Shown here piece after piece: positions 1 to 8,137 of a stretch of DNA of 64,000 nt. The translations under genes were made by a program, and so were the position numbers. The stretch spans positions 6,498,639 through 6,562,638 of the forward strand of contig NZ_CP102826.1 in NCBI RefSeq assembly GCF_025643595.1. Reading direction: 5' to 3'. Position 1 is the first letter of the stretch. The number at the start of each line of letters is the position of its first letter. The notes under the pieces are model-generated. The model was given only the letters and a program-made list of their open reading frames with translations, ran no database searches and had not been told where the DNA came from. The stretch is from Saccharopolyspora rosea. GTDB taxonomy: Bacteria; Actinomycetota; Actinomycetes; Mycobacteriales; Pseudonocardiaceae.

Positions 1-1227
1 ACCGTCGGCTCCCCCCTCGGCGACCGCGAACGAGCTCGGGCTCATCGTCGGCAGGCAGATCAGCCCGTCGAAAGCGGCCGGGACGTCCACCGGGACGTGC
101 GTGGCCGCGTGTCGGATCATGGCGGGCCCGGCGAGCCCGCGAGCGGGCCGCAGGTCCAGCAGCACCGGCTCGTCATCCGCTGCGGCGGCGTGCTCCACGC
201 TGTCCTCGGCGAGCGGGCCGAGCGGCCGGGAGATCACCTCGAAGCCCTGCCTGGCCCGGTCGTCCAGACGCACGTCGGTGGTGCTGCCGCTGCCCGCGGT
301 GACGCCGAGGACGACGTAGTCGTTCCCGAGCTCGGCGGCCAGGCAACTGCCCGCGGACCGGATCCGGACGCCCGGGAGCAGCTGCACGGGCACGCGCTGG
401 GCGTGGCCGTTGTGCATCATCAGCACGATCCGTTCGTCGGTGCGCTCCCGGAGCCACCGCACGGTGTCGGCCTGGTGGACGTCCCGCGAGGACGGCATCA
501 GCACGGGCGCCTGTGGATCGACCAGCTCGGCGATCTCGCGCAGTTCGGCGATCTCACGCATGTGCTCGTCGAGACGCAGCGCGCCGAGCGCGAGGTGCCT
601 TGCCGTCGCGGACTCCTCGGACCGGATCGCGTCGAGCCGGAGCAGCAGCCGGGACAACGCGGCGGTGGCCACGTCCCGTTCCGCGCCGCTCAGCGCCGCG
701 TACCGCGCGGCTGCGGCGGAGTTGTTGGCGGCGGCGTAGCTCCGGGTGGCCTCGATCGCGGCGTCCACGAAGGACACCTGATCCGGGGCGTGCGCGGCGA
801 GGTGTTCGCGCACCAGCCGCAGAGCGGGCAGCGCGCAGCCACCCGAGCCGGGCACGTCCAACCCCGCGAACCGGACCCGGCCGCCACCCGTGTTGTGCTC
901 CCGCAGCCAGCGGAGCAGGTCCCGCACCTCGACCGCGTCGCCGAAGCGGAAGGTGAACCCGTCCCGCGCCACCGCCGCGACATCGCCCGGGCCGCCGCGG
1001 ATCCAGGCGTCGACCAGGTGCCCCTCCGCGAAGCCGGACTCGTACGCGAGCACGCCGAAACCGAGTTCGGTCACCAGGAACCGCAGCAGGCGCTCGCGCA
1101 GCAGCCCGAACTCGCGGATGTGGTGGTTGTTCTCGCCGATCGCCACGACCCGCGCGTCGCCGACCACTTCGGCGAGGTGCGACAGGTCGTCCAGCGGCAG
1201 TCGGCGAACCGGTTCCGGCAACGTCAT
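1..1227 (-). CDS. Erythromycin esterase family protein (partial, C-terminus off the left edge)
   Basis: The reading frame is open from ATG at 1227 down to base 1 (409 codons, no stop), so the C-terminus lies outside the window. The N-terminus reads MTLPEPVRRLPLDDLSHLAE, followed by a conserved GENNHH segment near residue 35 and YESGFAEGH near residue 70, which match the EreA/EreB-like superfamily (succinoglycan-biosynthesis/erythromycin-esterase fold). Characterised members hydrolyse the macrolide lactone ring; most chromosomal actinobacterial members have no proven substrate. The gene is divergent from the SRPBCC gene at 1384, with about 156 bases between them holding both promoters. Family assignment is good; macrolide hydrolysis is not shown by the sequence. 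Confidence 0.8.
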   Translation of the reverse strand, partial: MTLPEPVRRLPLDDLSHLAEVVGDARVVAIGENNHHIREFGLLRERLLRFLVTELGFGVLAYESGFAEGHLVDAWIRGGPGDVAAVARDGFTFRFGDAVEVRDLLRWLREHNTGGGRVRFAGLDVPGSGGCALPALRLVREHLAAHAPDQVSFVDAAIEATRSYAAANNSAAAARYAALSGAERDVATAALSRLLLRLDAIRSEESATARHLALGALRLDEHMREIAELREIAELVDPQAPVLMPSSRDVHQADTVRWLRERTDERIVLMMHNGHAQRVPVQLLPGVRIRSAGSCLAAELGNDYVVLGVTAGSGSTTDVRLDDRARQGFEVISRPLGPLAEDSVEHAAAADDEPVLLDLRPARGLAGPAMIRHAATHVPVDVPAAFDGLICLPTMSPSSFAVAEGGADG

Positions 1228-1383
1228 GGCGGCTCCAGCCCGGGACGTCGGTGGCACCGCAGAACATGCCGTGCGCCCCGACCTCCCGGCAACCGGTTTT
1301 CCGCCGCTCGCCGGGGCCCCACAACGCGCTGCGGCGGACGCGATCGGGTTCCTGCCCGCGGCCTCAGGTGCTTCAATCAGGAC

Positions 1384-1839
1384 GTGACCGACGACGCGCG
1401 GACTCCCACCATCGTGACCAGCCACCGCGAGATCGCCGCCAGTGCCGAGCGGATCTTCGAGCTGATCGCCGATCCGGCGCAACAGCCGCGCTGGGACGGC
1501 AACGACAACCTCGGCGAAGCCGCCGAAGGTCAGCGAGTGCGCGCCACCGGCGAGGTGTTCACGGTGACGCTCACCTACGGCAGCGTCCGGGAGAACCGCG
1601 TGGTGGAGTTCGAGGAGGCACGTCGCATCGCCTGGCTCCCGTCGGAACCGGGCAAGCAACCGCCCGGCCACCTCTGGCGGTGGGAACTCGAACCGCTCGA
1701 CGAGGGACGCACCCGGGTCACGCACACCTACGACTGGTCCCGCCTGACCGACGAGAACCGCCTGGCCCGCGCCCGCAGCACCACCGCGGACCGGCTCCGG
1801 GCCTCCCTCGACAGGCTCGCCGAACTCGCCGAGTCGTAG
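1384..1839 (+). CDS. SRPBCC (START/polyketide-cyclase-like) domain protein
   Basis: A 151-residue protein from GTG at 1384. The frame stays open for a long way upstream, but that part is antisense to the esterase gene and not protein-like. The sequence has the helix-grip pattern of small SRPBCC proteins: an early beta strand (TIVTSHREIAASAERIFEL), the typical IADPAQQPRWDG segment, and a closing amphipathic helix rich in Leu, Arg and Ala. Such proteins bind hydrophobic ligands in a cavity; the ligand cannot be deduced here. No clear Shine-Dalgarno sequence precedes the GTG. It is probably a stand-alone gene. Confidence 0.75.
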   Translation: MTDDARTPTIVTSHREIAASAERIFELIADPAQQPRWDGNDNLGEAAEGQRVRATGEVFTVTLTYGSVRENRVVEFEEARRIAWLPSEPGKQPPGHLWRWELEPLDEGRTRVTHTYDWSRLTDENRLARARSTTADRLRASLDRLAELAES

Positions 1840-1936
1840 CGCATCGCCGCCGCGGGCCGCTGAGCGTTGTCACTGTGATCAGCCTCAGCCTGGTGGCATT
1901 TCCCAGCGTCGATCGCCCGGCCGCTGACAGGGCCGG

Positions 1937-2062
1937 TCAGCGGGCGAGCCTTGCGCGGGCCTCGTCGGTGCGCGGGGTGAAGAAGTTGACCAGGTTGCCG
2001 TCGGGGTCGCGGAACAGCAGGGAGCGGTTTCCCCACCGCATCGTGGGCGGCTGCTGCACGAT
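1937..2062 (-). pseudogene. 3' remnant of a VOC (glyoxalase/bleomycin-resistance) family gene
   Basis: The minus strand from about 2062 to the stop at 1937 encodes a typical VOC C-terminus: IVQQPPTMRWGNRSLLFRD followed by PDGNLVNFFTP. The reading frame continues upstream only into non-homologous sequence, so roughly two thirds of a normal 120-residue VOC protein is missing. The break falls at the same place where the plus-strand WYL remnant begins, which suggests one deletion removed the 5' halves of a divergent gene pair. Not expected to be functional. Confidence 0.65.
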
Positions 2063-2370
2063 TCGACCCGGCCCAGCGGGTGCTGACCGCGATCGCCGAG
2101 ACGCCGTACCAGCACGAGGTATCCGTGCGGATTCGATCGACGCCCGAACAGATCCGCTCCGTCTTCCCACCGTCCGTCGCCACACTGGAGGAGATCGATC
2201 CCGCCTGGGTGCGGGCCCGGATACGGGCACAACGGCTCGAATGGATACCACCCCTGCTCGCCGCGCTCGATCGGCCGTTCGTCGTCGAACAACCCGACGC
2301 CCTCCGCGACCTGGTGCGAGCACTGTCCAGCCGGCTCGCCCGCCACGCCGACGCGCGACGGGGAGACTGA
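2062..2370 (+). pseudogene. 3' remnant of a WYL-domain (YafY-type) transcriptional regulator
   Basis: The plus strand from about 2062 (FDPAQRVLTAIAETPYQHEV) to the stop at 2370 resembles the C-terminal WCX extension of WYL-domain regulators, including the IDPAWVRARIRAQ-LEW-PPLLAALDRPF-V pattern. The N-terminal winged helix and the WYL domain are absent. An internal GTG at 2080 could start a 96-residue product, but without a DNA-binding domain it would not be a normal regulator. WYL regulators are often divergent from VOC genes in actinobacteria, which fits the adjoining remnant. Confidence 0.6.
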
Positions 2371-2490
2371 TCGCGCGCTGGGAAACGCGCACTGGCACCT
2401 GCGCAAGCGTGCGGCCCGACGGCGCGTCTCACGAATAGCCGCACAAGTGCAGTTCAGGTGCAGCTATTCCAGACCCCGCAGCTCGCCCGG

Positions 2491-3873
2491 TTATTCCTGC
2501 GCCATGTCGACGAAGCGGCTGTAGTGCAGCTGGTGCGCCACGGTGATCGTCGACGTCGGACCGGCGCGGTGCTTGGCCAGTATCAGGTCGGCCTCGCCCA
2601 TCCTCGGGTCGTCGCGCTCGAACGCGTCCGGGCGGTGGATCAGGATCACCATGTCCGCGTCCTGCTCCAGGGAGCCCGACTCGCGGAGGTCGGACAGCTG
2701 CGGCTTCTTGTCCGTGCGCTGCTCGGGTCCTCGGTTGAGCTGGGAGATCGCCACGACGGGAACTTCGAGTTCCTTGGCGAGCAGCTTGAGGTTCCGGGAG
2801 AACTCGGAGACTTCCTGCTGGCGGGACTCGACGCGCTTGCCGGAGGTCATCAGCTGCATGTAGTCGACGACGATCAGCTGGATGTCGTGGCGCTGCTTGA
2901 GCCTCCGGGCCTTCGCCCGGATCTCCATCATCGTCAGGTTCGGCGAGTCGTCGACGAACAGCGGCGCCTCGCTGATCTCGCTCATCCGCCGGGCCAACCG
3001 GGTCCAGTCGTCGTCGCTCATCCGACCACCGCGCATGTCCGCCAGCCGGATCCGCGCCTCGGCGGACAACATCCGCATGACGATCTCGGTCTTGCCCATC
3101 TCCAGCGAGAAGATGACGCTGCCCAGCCCGTGCTTCACCGACGCCGCCCTGGCGAAATCCAGTCCCAGCGTGGACTTGCCCACGCCGGGACGCGCCGCGA
3201 CGATGATCATCTGGCCGGGGTGCAGACCGTTGGTGACGGCGTCGAGGTCCGCGAAGCCGGTGGGGATGCCCTGGGACTCGCCGCCGCGGGAGGCGATGGC
3301 GTCGATCTCGTCCATCGTCGGCTGGAGGAGTTCCTCCAGGGCCGCGTAGTCCTCGCTGGTGCGGCGTTCCGTGACGTCGTAGATCGCGGCCTGGGCCCGG
3401 TCGACGACCTCCTCGATCGCCGCTCCCTCGGAGCCGTGGTAGCCGAGCTGGACGATGCGCGTGCCCGCCTCGACCAGGCGCCGCAGCACCGCCTTCTCGG
3501 CGACGATCTCGGCGTAGTAGCCCGCGTTGGCCGCGGTCGGGACGGTCGCGATGAGGGTGTGCAGGTACGGGGCGCCGCCGACCTTGAGCAGCTCCTGGCG
3601 GCGTTCGAGCTCGGCGGACACCGTGATGGCGTCCGCGGGTTCACCGCGCCCGTAGAGGTCGAGGACGCAGTCGTAGATCGCCTGGTGCGCGGGCCGGTAG
3701 AAGTCGTTGGGCCGCAGCACCTCGACGACGTCGGCGATCGCGTCCTTGCTGAGCATCATGCCGCCGAGCACCGACTGCTCGGCCGCCAGGTCCTGCGGAG
3801 GCTGCCGTTCGAAGGTGCCGTCCGCGGGCCCCTCCTCGGCGTAGTGGTCCTCCCGTTCGTCAGGCAGCGCCAC
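2491..3873 (-). CDS. dnaB: Replicative DNA helicase DnaB
   Basis: This 460-residue protein is the hexameric helicase that unwinds DNA at the fork. The N-terminal DnaB domain (about residues 25-130) includes DLAAEQSVLGGMML; the RecA-like ATPase domain carries Walker A ARPGVGKST at about 227-235, Walker B-type LIVVDYMQLM, and the SDLRESGSLEQDAD segment. The length is that of an intein-free DnaB; mycobacterial homologues often carry inteins at these motifs and this one does not. The GTG start at 3873 is preceded by GGAGGAGGT. It is the last gene of the rpsF-ssb-rpsR-rplI-dnaB block but is set off from rplI by 419 bases with a terminator and DnaA-box-like repeats. Confidence 0.97.
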   Translation of the reverse strand: MALPDEREDHYAEEGPADGTFERQPPQDLAAEQSVLGGMMLSKDAIADVVEVLRPNDFYRPAHQAIYDCVLDLYGRGEPADAITVSAELERRQELLKVGGAPYLHTLIATVPTAANAGYYAEIVAEKAVLRRLVEAGTRIVQLGYHGSEGAAIEEVVDRAQAAIYDVTERRTSEDYAALEELLQPTMDEIDAIASRGGESQGIPTGFADLDAVTNGLHPGQMIIVAARPGVGKSTLGLDFARAASVKHGLGSVIFSLEMGKTEIVMRMLSAEARIRLADMRGGRMSDDDWTRLARRMSEISEAPLFVDDSPNLTMMEIRAKARRLKQRHDIQLIVVDYMQLMTSGKRVESRQQEVSEFSRNLKLLAKELEVPVVAISQLNRGPEQRTDKKPQLSDLRESGSLEQDADMVILIHRPDAFERDDPRMGEADLILAKHRAGPTSTITVAHQLHYSRFVDMAQE

Positions 3874-4225
3874 CGGGACCTGTCACCTCCTCCAGCGCCG
3901 CGCGGTCAGCGATCACCCGCCGTGGGGCACACGCGTGCGCGGCGAAGCTAGATCACCCGCGTGGAGCAGGCAAGTCGAGCTGTGGATAGACCTCGGGACA
4001 ACCTGTGGACAGGTTGAGGCCACTTGGGGACAACTGTGCACAACCTCCCGCACAGCTGGGGACAACCTGGGGACAAGTCCCGTGGATGCACGAGAAAGCC
4101 CAGGTCAGACGCTGCGCGTAGGCTGTGGAAGAAATCCGTGGAAAACTACGGCGCGTCGGGTGATGCAGACGGGCCGCGAGCGGCCGCCGTTCGGACGCGG
4201 GCCGCGTGGTGTTGCGGACAGCGAG
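3874..4225. other. dnaB upstream region with DnaA-box-like repeats
   Basis: This gap contains no credible gene. It holds a run of nonamers resembling the DnaA box (TTGTCCACA), all in the same orientation when read as TGTGGACAA: TGTGGATAG at 3981, TGTGGACAG at 4004, TGGGGACAA at 4025, TGTGCACAA at 4036, TGGGGACAA at 4057 and TGGGGACAA at 4068. None is a perfect box; each differs at one or two positions. They lie 108-170 bases upstream of the dnaB start, where promoter-proximal control would act. DnaA binding is an inference. Confidence 0.5.
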
Positions 4226-4270
4226 CGGCGTCGTCCACCCGTCACCCAGGTGTCCGAGTGGACGACGCCG
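4226..4270 (-). terminator. Hairpin downstream of rplI
   Basis: A perfect 13-bp inverted repeat, CGGCGTCGTCCAC (4226-4238) and GTGGACGACGCCG (4258-4270), with a 19-base loop, lies 22 bases past the rplI stop codon. There is no U-tract, as is common in high-GC actinobacteria. It probably ends the rpsF-rplI transcript and gives dnaB its own promoter. Confidence 0.7.
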
Positions 4271-4292
4271 TTGTTCTCGCGTGCTCAGCCGG

Positions 4293-4745
4293 TCACTGAT
4301 CGCCGGTGACCTGGAGGTTGACCGTGGCCTTGACGTCCGGGTGCAGGTCGACGTCGACGACGTGCTTGCCCAGCGCCTTGATGTGGCCCCGCAGCGCGAC
4401 CGAGCGCTTGTCCAGGTTCGGGCCACCGGCCTTGCGCACCGCGGCGACGACGTCGCCGGAGGTGATCGAACCGAACAGCTTGCCCTGCGGGGAGACCTTG
4501 GCGGTCAGGGTGACCGCGCCCAGGTCCTGCAGCTGCTGCCTCAGCTCGTGCGCGTGCTCCAGGTTGCGGACCCGGCGGGCCTCCTGGGCGCGCCGGATCG
4601 TCTCGATCTGCTTCTGCGCGCCCTTGGTCGCGACGATGGCGAAGTTGCGCGGGAGCAGGTAGTTGCGGGCGTAGCCGTCCTTGACCTCGACGATGTCACC
4701 CGACTCGCCGAGACCGGCCACGTCAGCAGTGAGGATGATCTTCAC
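4293..4745 (-). CDS. rplI: 50S ribosomal protein L9
   Basis: This 150-residue protein binds 23S rRNA at the base of the L1 stalk. It begins [19 protein letters not shown], the signature N-terminus of L9, followed by the long connecting helix ([20 protein letters not shown]) and the C-terminal domain. The GTG start at 4745 is chosen because AAGGAGAC lies 7-12 bases upstream and the family starts with MKxILL; a longer in-frame start at 4790 would add 15 non-conserved residues. It lies 70 bases downstream of rpsR in the conserved ribosomal block. Confidence 0.97.
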   Translation of the reverse strand: MKIILTADVAGLGESGDIVEVKDGYARNYLLPRNFAIVATKGAQKQIETIRRAQEARRVRNLEHAHELRQQLQDLGAVTLTAKVSPQGKLFGSITSGDVVAAVRKAGGPNLDKRSVALRGHIKALGKHVVDVDLHPDVKATVNLQVTGDQ

Positions 4746-4815
4746 GACGTGTCTCCTTGTAGAAGTCTCCGGTTCTCCCGCGCGCGGCACGGCGCGGGCG
4801 ACGATCGGTACCGGA

Positions 4816-5052
4816 TCAGCGGGCGGTCGAGGTGTAGGGCAGCAGCGCCATCTCGCGGGCGTTCTTCACCGCGATGGCGACGTCGCGCTGGTGCTGGCTG
4901 CAGTTGCCGGTCACCCGACGGGCGCGGATCTTGCCGCGGTCGGAGATGTACTTGCGCAGCAGCGTGGTGTCCTTGTAGTCGATCAGCGCGGCCTTCTCCT
5001 TGCAGAACGCGCAGACCTTCTTCTTCGGCTTGCGCACGGGCGCCTTGGCCAT
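4816..5052 (-). CDS. rpsR: 30S ribosomal protein S18 (zinc-ligand form)
   Basis: A 78-residue S18. The segment [20 protein letters not shown] is the conserved core that contacts S6 and 16S rRNA. The protein keeps a CxxC pair (CAFC, residues 15-18) and a later NCSQH, the set of potential zinc ligands typical of the C+ paralogue. Actinobacteria often encode a second zinc-free S18 elsewhere under Zur control. It lies between ssb and rplI, as in mycobacteria. The ATG is preceded by AGGAGGAAGA. Confidence 0.96.
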   Translation of the reverse strand: MAKAPVRKPKKKVCAFCKEKAALIDYKDTTLLRKYISDRGKIRARRVTGNCSQHQRDVAIAVKNAREMALLPYTSTAR

Positions 5053-5100
5053 CGGTCTTCCTCCTGAAGCGAAATACTCAAGCTGCCTGGATAGCGCCGA

Positions 5101-5580
5101 CTAGAACGGCGGCTCGTCGCTGAACCCGCCGGAACCGGCAGGCGGAGCGGAGCCCCACGGGTCGTCGGCCGGGCTGCCACCGCCGGACGGTCCTCCGCTG
5201 AATCCGCTGCCTCCGCGGCTCACCTTGTTGACCTTCGCGGTGGCGTAGCGCAGCGAGGGGCCGATCTCGTCGACCTCCAGCTCCACGACGGTGCGCTTCT
5301 CGCCCTCCTTCGTCTCGAAGGAGCGCTGGCGCAGCCGACCCTGCACGACCACGCGCATCCCGCGGGTGAGCGTCTCGGCCACGTTCTCCGCGGCCTGCCG
5401 CCAGATGTTGCAGCGCAGGAAGAGGGCTTCGCCGTCCTTCCACTCGCCGGTGTTGCGGTCGAACATCCGCGGCGTGGAGGCCACCGTGAAGTTGGCGACC
5501 GCGGCGCCGGACGGGGTGAAGCGCAGTTCCGGGTCGGCGGTGAGGTTGCCGACCACCGTGATTACGGTTTCACCAGCCAT
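5101..5580 (-). CDS. ssb: Single-stranded DNA-binding protein
   Basis: This 159-residue SSB coats single-stranded DNA in replication and repair. The N-terminal OB fold (about residues 1-112) begins [20 protein letters not shown] and includes [16 protein letters not shown] Gly/Ser-rich linker ([14 protein letters not shown]) leads to the acidic tip DEPPF, the actinobacterial version of the DDDIPF tail that recruits partner proteins. It sits between rpsF and rpsR, the standard S6-SSB-S18 order. Confidence 0.97.
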   Translation of the reverse strand: MAGETVITVVGNLTADPELRFTPSGAAVANFTVASTPRMFDRNTGEWKDGEALFLRCNIWRQAAENVAETLTRGMRVVVQGRLRQRSFETKEGEKRTVVELEVDEIGPSLRYATAKVNKVSRGGSGFSGGPSGGGSPADDPWGSAPPAGSGGFSDEPPF

Positions 5581-5633
5581 GACCTGGGAACTCCAGTCTG
5601 CTCGATACGGGTTCGGCTACCTCTTGCGGCGTC

Positions 5634-5966
5634 TCAGGCGGACGCCTTCGCGCGGGCCTTCGCGGAGCGGGCCTTGCGCGGCTCGACCTTGCGCAGCACC
5701 TTGGTCCGCAGGATCGACTCGTTGAGGTTCAGCTGGCGGTCCAGCTCCTTGACGGAGGCCGGCTCGCTGTTGAGGTCGAGAACGACGTAGATGCCCTCGG
5801 TGTGCTTGTCGATCTCGTAGGACAGCCGGCGGCGGCCCCACACGTCGACCTTCTCGACGGCGCCGCCGTCGTTGCGGATGACGTTGAGGAACTTCTCCAG
5901 CGACGGAGCGACGGTGCGCTCGTCCAGGCTCGGGTCGAGGATGACCATGAGCTCGTAATGACGCAT
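5634..5966 (-). CDS. rpsF: 30S ribosomal protein S6
   Basis: This 110-residue protein starts [16 protein letters not shown], the conserved S6 N-terminus, and forms a heterodimer with S18 on the 30S platform. The ATG at 5966 is preferred over the in-frame GTG at 5975, because AGGAGG is only three bases from the GTG but about 12 from the ATG, and S6 proteins begin at MRxYE. The C-terminal tail is Lys/Arg/Ala-rich ([13 protein letters not shown]). It is the first gene of the S6-SSB-S18-L9 unit. Confidence 0.96.
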   Translation of the reverse strand: MRHYELMVILDPSLDERTVAPSLEKFLNVIRNDGGAVEKVDVWGRRRLSYEIDKHTEGIYVVLDLNSEPASVKELDRQLNLNESILRTKVLRKVEPRKARSAKARAKASA

Positions 5967-6105
5967 GAAGACCACTCACCTCCTGTGGACTCGCGGCCAC
6001 GGACTTTCCGTGGCAGGAGGGTCGTCGCGTCGACGAACTGGTCAAGGCTAGCAACCCGCACTGACACCCCCTCCATCCGGGGCGCTCGCGGGGAGGCGGG
6101 TCAGC

Positions 6106-7029
6106 TCACTGGCGGCGGAGGATCCAGGTGCGGATGAGCGCCGCGGTCAGCGCGGCGATCGAGACCGCGGCCAGGAGCACCGGCAGCGCGACGCGGCGGT
6201 TGACGTCCGCGGGCAGCGCCTCGGCCTGGCCGGCCGCGCGGACCTCCTCCTGCTGCCGCTGCCGTTCGGCGCGCTCGCGGGCTTGTTTCTGCAGGTCACC
6301 GATGTCCGGCTGGAATCCGGGGACCTCCCCGTAGCGGGCATCGGCCCACGGCGGGAGGGAGCCGGGCAGCGAGGCGACCCGCGGCGGCAGGAAGCTCACC
6401 GCACCCGGTGCCCCGGCGCTCGACTCCGGAACCGCGACCACCGGTGGAGCGGGCGGTTCGGCGGCGGGCGGGTCGCTCGGCGCCGGCGGCGGCGTGGACC
6501 GGCTGCCGGGCGCGGGTGTCGGCTCGGGCGCGGGATGCGACGGCGGCGGGGTCGGCGCGGCCCGCTCGGCGTGCACCGTCAGGGCGTTGCCCAGGCTGAC
6601 GAGGTTGGTGAAGTGCCAGGTCACGGCATCGACCTTGTTAGCGGGAAGGCCGATCTGCGCCAGCCGCGACCTGGCGGCCTCGGCGATGTCGTGCCCGGAG
6701 TAGAAGGTGCGGCCGTCCTCGGCGGTGCCGATCGGGATCGGGGGCAGCTCGGCGAACCGCTCGGCGGCGTCCTTGGCCGGGCCGAAGGCGAGCGGCATGG
6801 CGAGCAGGACCGCCTCGCGCACCTTGAAGTCGAGGGTTCCGGGCGACACCGCGATCTGCTGCCCGGGTGCGGCGTCCACGACGGCGAGCGGGTTGTCGAC
6901 GACGAGGGTGTCGGCGTGGGCGACTCCGGCGCCGAACAGCGCCGCGGCGGCGAGGGCGAGACCGGCGGCCCCGGTGGACACCGCACGGCGGGCCAGGGGG
7001 TTGGGACGCGTACGCCTGCTGTCACCCAT
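6106..7029 (-). CDS. Secreted, C-terminally membrane-anchored Pro-rich protein, function unknown
   Basis: I do not recognise a family with known function. The 307-residue product has a signal peptide (RRAVSTGAAGLALAAAALFGAGVAHADT), a region of about 130 residues that looks folded, a Pro/Ala-rich low-complexity stretch in the middle, and a C-terminal transmembrane helix (VLLAAVSIAALTAALIRTW) ending ILRRQ. It is therefore probably exported and anchored with a short cytoplasmic tail. The ATG at 7029 is used because GGGAGG lies five bases upstream; the longer start at 7062 has no such site. It lies next to rpsF and faces the endonuclease IV gene. Confidence 0.8.
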   Translation of the reverse strand: MGDSRRTRPNPLARRAVSTGAAGLALAAAALFGAGVAHADTLVVDNPLAVVDAAPGQQIAVSPGTLDFKVREAVLLAMPLAFGPAKDAAERFAELPPIPIGTAEDGRTFYSGHDIAEAARSRLAQIGLPANKVDAVTWHFTNLVSLGNALTVHAERAAPTPPPSHPAPEPTPAPGSRSTPPPAPSDPPAAEPPAPPVVAVPESSAGAPGAVSFLPPRVASLPGSLPPWADARYGEVPGFQPDIGDLQKQARERAERQRQQEEVRAAGQAEALPADVNRRVALPVLLAAVSIAALTAALIRTWILRRQ

Positions 7030-7348
7030 CGTTGCCTCCCGACACCCGTGAATGCTGTTCACCTTCTCAGGGTGGTCAACGCGACAACACCGCCGTTGGT
7101 GACGCGCAGCCGGTTGCGAAATTCCATCACGATCTCCGCCACCGGAAGACCGCGTTCCACTGAGTGGTCACGCCCCGGCACCCCGCGGCCCCGGCCGCCG
7201 CGCACGACGACCGCCGAGAGGCGCTCTCAAGCGCCCGTCTCCGGACCTGGTTCCGGCGGGGCGCGGCGAGCGGTGGAGCCGCCTTCCCTCCCGGTGAGCA
7301 CGCGAGCAACCGCCACCGCTGCCCGGAACGAGGTCAACGACGGGCTCT
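7030..7348. other. Divergent intergenic region
   Basis: About 320 bases between the secreted-protein gene and the endonuclease IV gene. I see no protein-like reading frame and no repeats. It should hold the promoter of the minus-strand gene near its left end and, at its right end, the -10 element of the endonuclease gene. Confidence 0.4.
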
Positions 7349-7360
7349 TAGACTGCGGGC
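7349..7360 (+). promoter_or_regulatory. -10 element for a probably leaderless endonuclease IV mRNA
   Basis: TAGACT at 7349-7354 matches the actinobacterial TAnnnT -10 motif and ends six bases before the ATG at 7361. That spacing puts the transcription start at the start codon, so the mRNA is likely leaderless. No Shine-Dalgarno sequence is present. The -35 is not recognisable. Confidence 0.45.
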
Positions 7361-8137
7361 ATGCGCATCGGTGCCCACGTCCGGGACGACGATCCGCTCA
7401 CCGCCGCGGCGGAGCGGGACGCGGAGATCGTGCAGTTCTTCCTGTCCGACCCGCAGGGGTGGAAGACGCCGAAACCGCATCCGCAGGCGGAGCAGCTGCG
7501 CGACGGCGAGGTGGCGGTGTTCATCCACGCGCCGTACGTGATCAACGTGGCGTCGCTGAACAACCGGATCCGCATCCCGTCCCGCAAGGCGGTCGGCCAG
7601 CACGCGAAGGCCGCGGCGTCGGTCGGCGCGCAGGGCCTGATCGTGCACGGCGGGCACGTCACCAAGGACGACGACCCGGCCGAGGGCGTGGCGAACTGGC
7701 GCAAGCTGTTCGAGCGGCAGGCGGCCGAGGGCGGCTTCGAGGTGCCGATCCTCATCGAGAACACCGCGGGCGGCGCGAACGCGATGGCCCGGCGGTTCGA
7801 CGCGCTCGCCAGGCTGTGGGACGCCGTGGGCGAGTTCGACGTCGGGTTCTGCCTGGACACCTGCCACGCCCACTCGGCCGGCGAGGACCTGCTGGACGTC
7901 GTGGACCGGGTCCGGGCGATCACCGGGCGGATCGACCTGGTGCACCTCAACGACTCGCGGGACGGGTTCGGCTCCTCGCGGGACCGCCACGCCAACATCG
8001 GCAGCGGCACCATCGACCCGGACCTGCTGGTGGCGGTGTGCTCGAACGCGGCGGCGCCGGTGGTCGTGGAGACACCGGCCGAGGGCCAGGCCGCGGACAT
8101 CGCGTTCCTCCGGGAACGGTGCAGCGCCGCGTCGTGA
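7361..8137 (+). CDS. nfo: Deoxyribonuclease IV (AP endonuclease, endonuclease IV family)
   Basis: This 258-residue protein is an AP endonuclease-type TIM barrel that would cut DNA 5' of abasic sites in base excision repair. It shows the expected metal-ligand segments: MRIGAHV at the N-terminus, VHGGH near residue 97, PILIENTAGG, FCLDTCHAHSAG, LVHLNDSRDGFGSSRDRH and VVVETPAEGQ. The length is near the family norm of 250-285. Its TGA overlaps the GTG of the next gene (GTGA at 8134-8137), so translation of the GT87 gene is probably coupled. Confidence 0.9.
   Translation: MRIGAHVRDDDPLTAAAERDAEIVQFFLSDPQGWKTPKPHPQAEQLRDGEVAVFIHAPYVINVASLNNRIRIPSRKAVGQHAKAAASVGAQGLIVHGGHVTKDDDPAEGVANWRKLFERQAAEGGFEVPILIENTAGGANAMARRFDALARLWDAVGEFDVGFCLDTCHAHSAGEDLLDVVDRVRAITGRIDLVHLNDSRDGFGSSRDRHANIGSGTIDPDLLVAVCSNAAAPVVVETPAEGQAADIAFLRERCSAAS

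Noticed and set aside
97..1383. A plus-strand frame running into the SRPBCC gene
   Set aside because: It is antisense to the erythromycin-esterase gene; only the part from GTG 1384 looks like protein.
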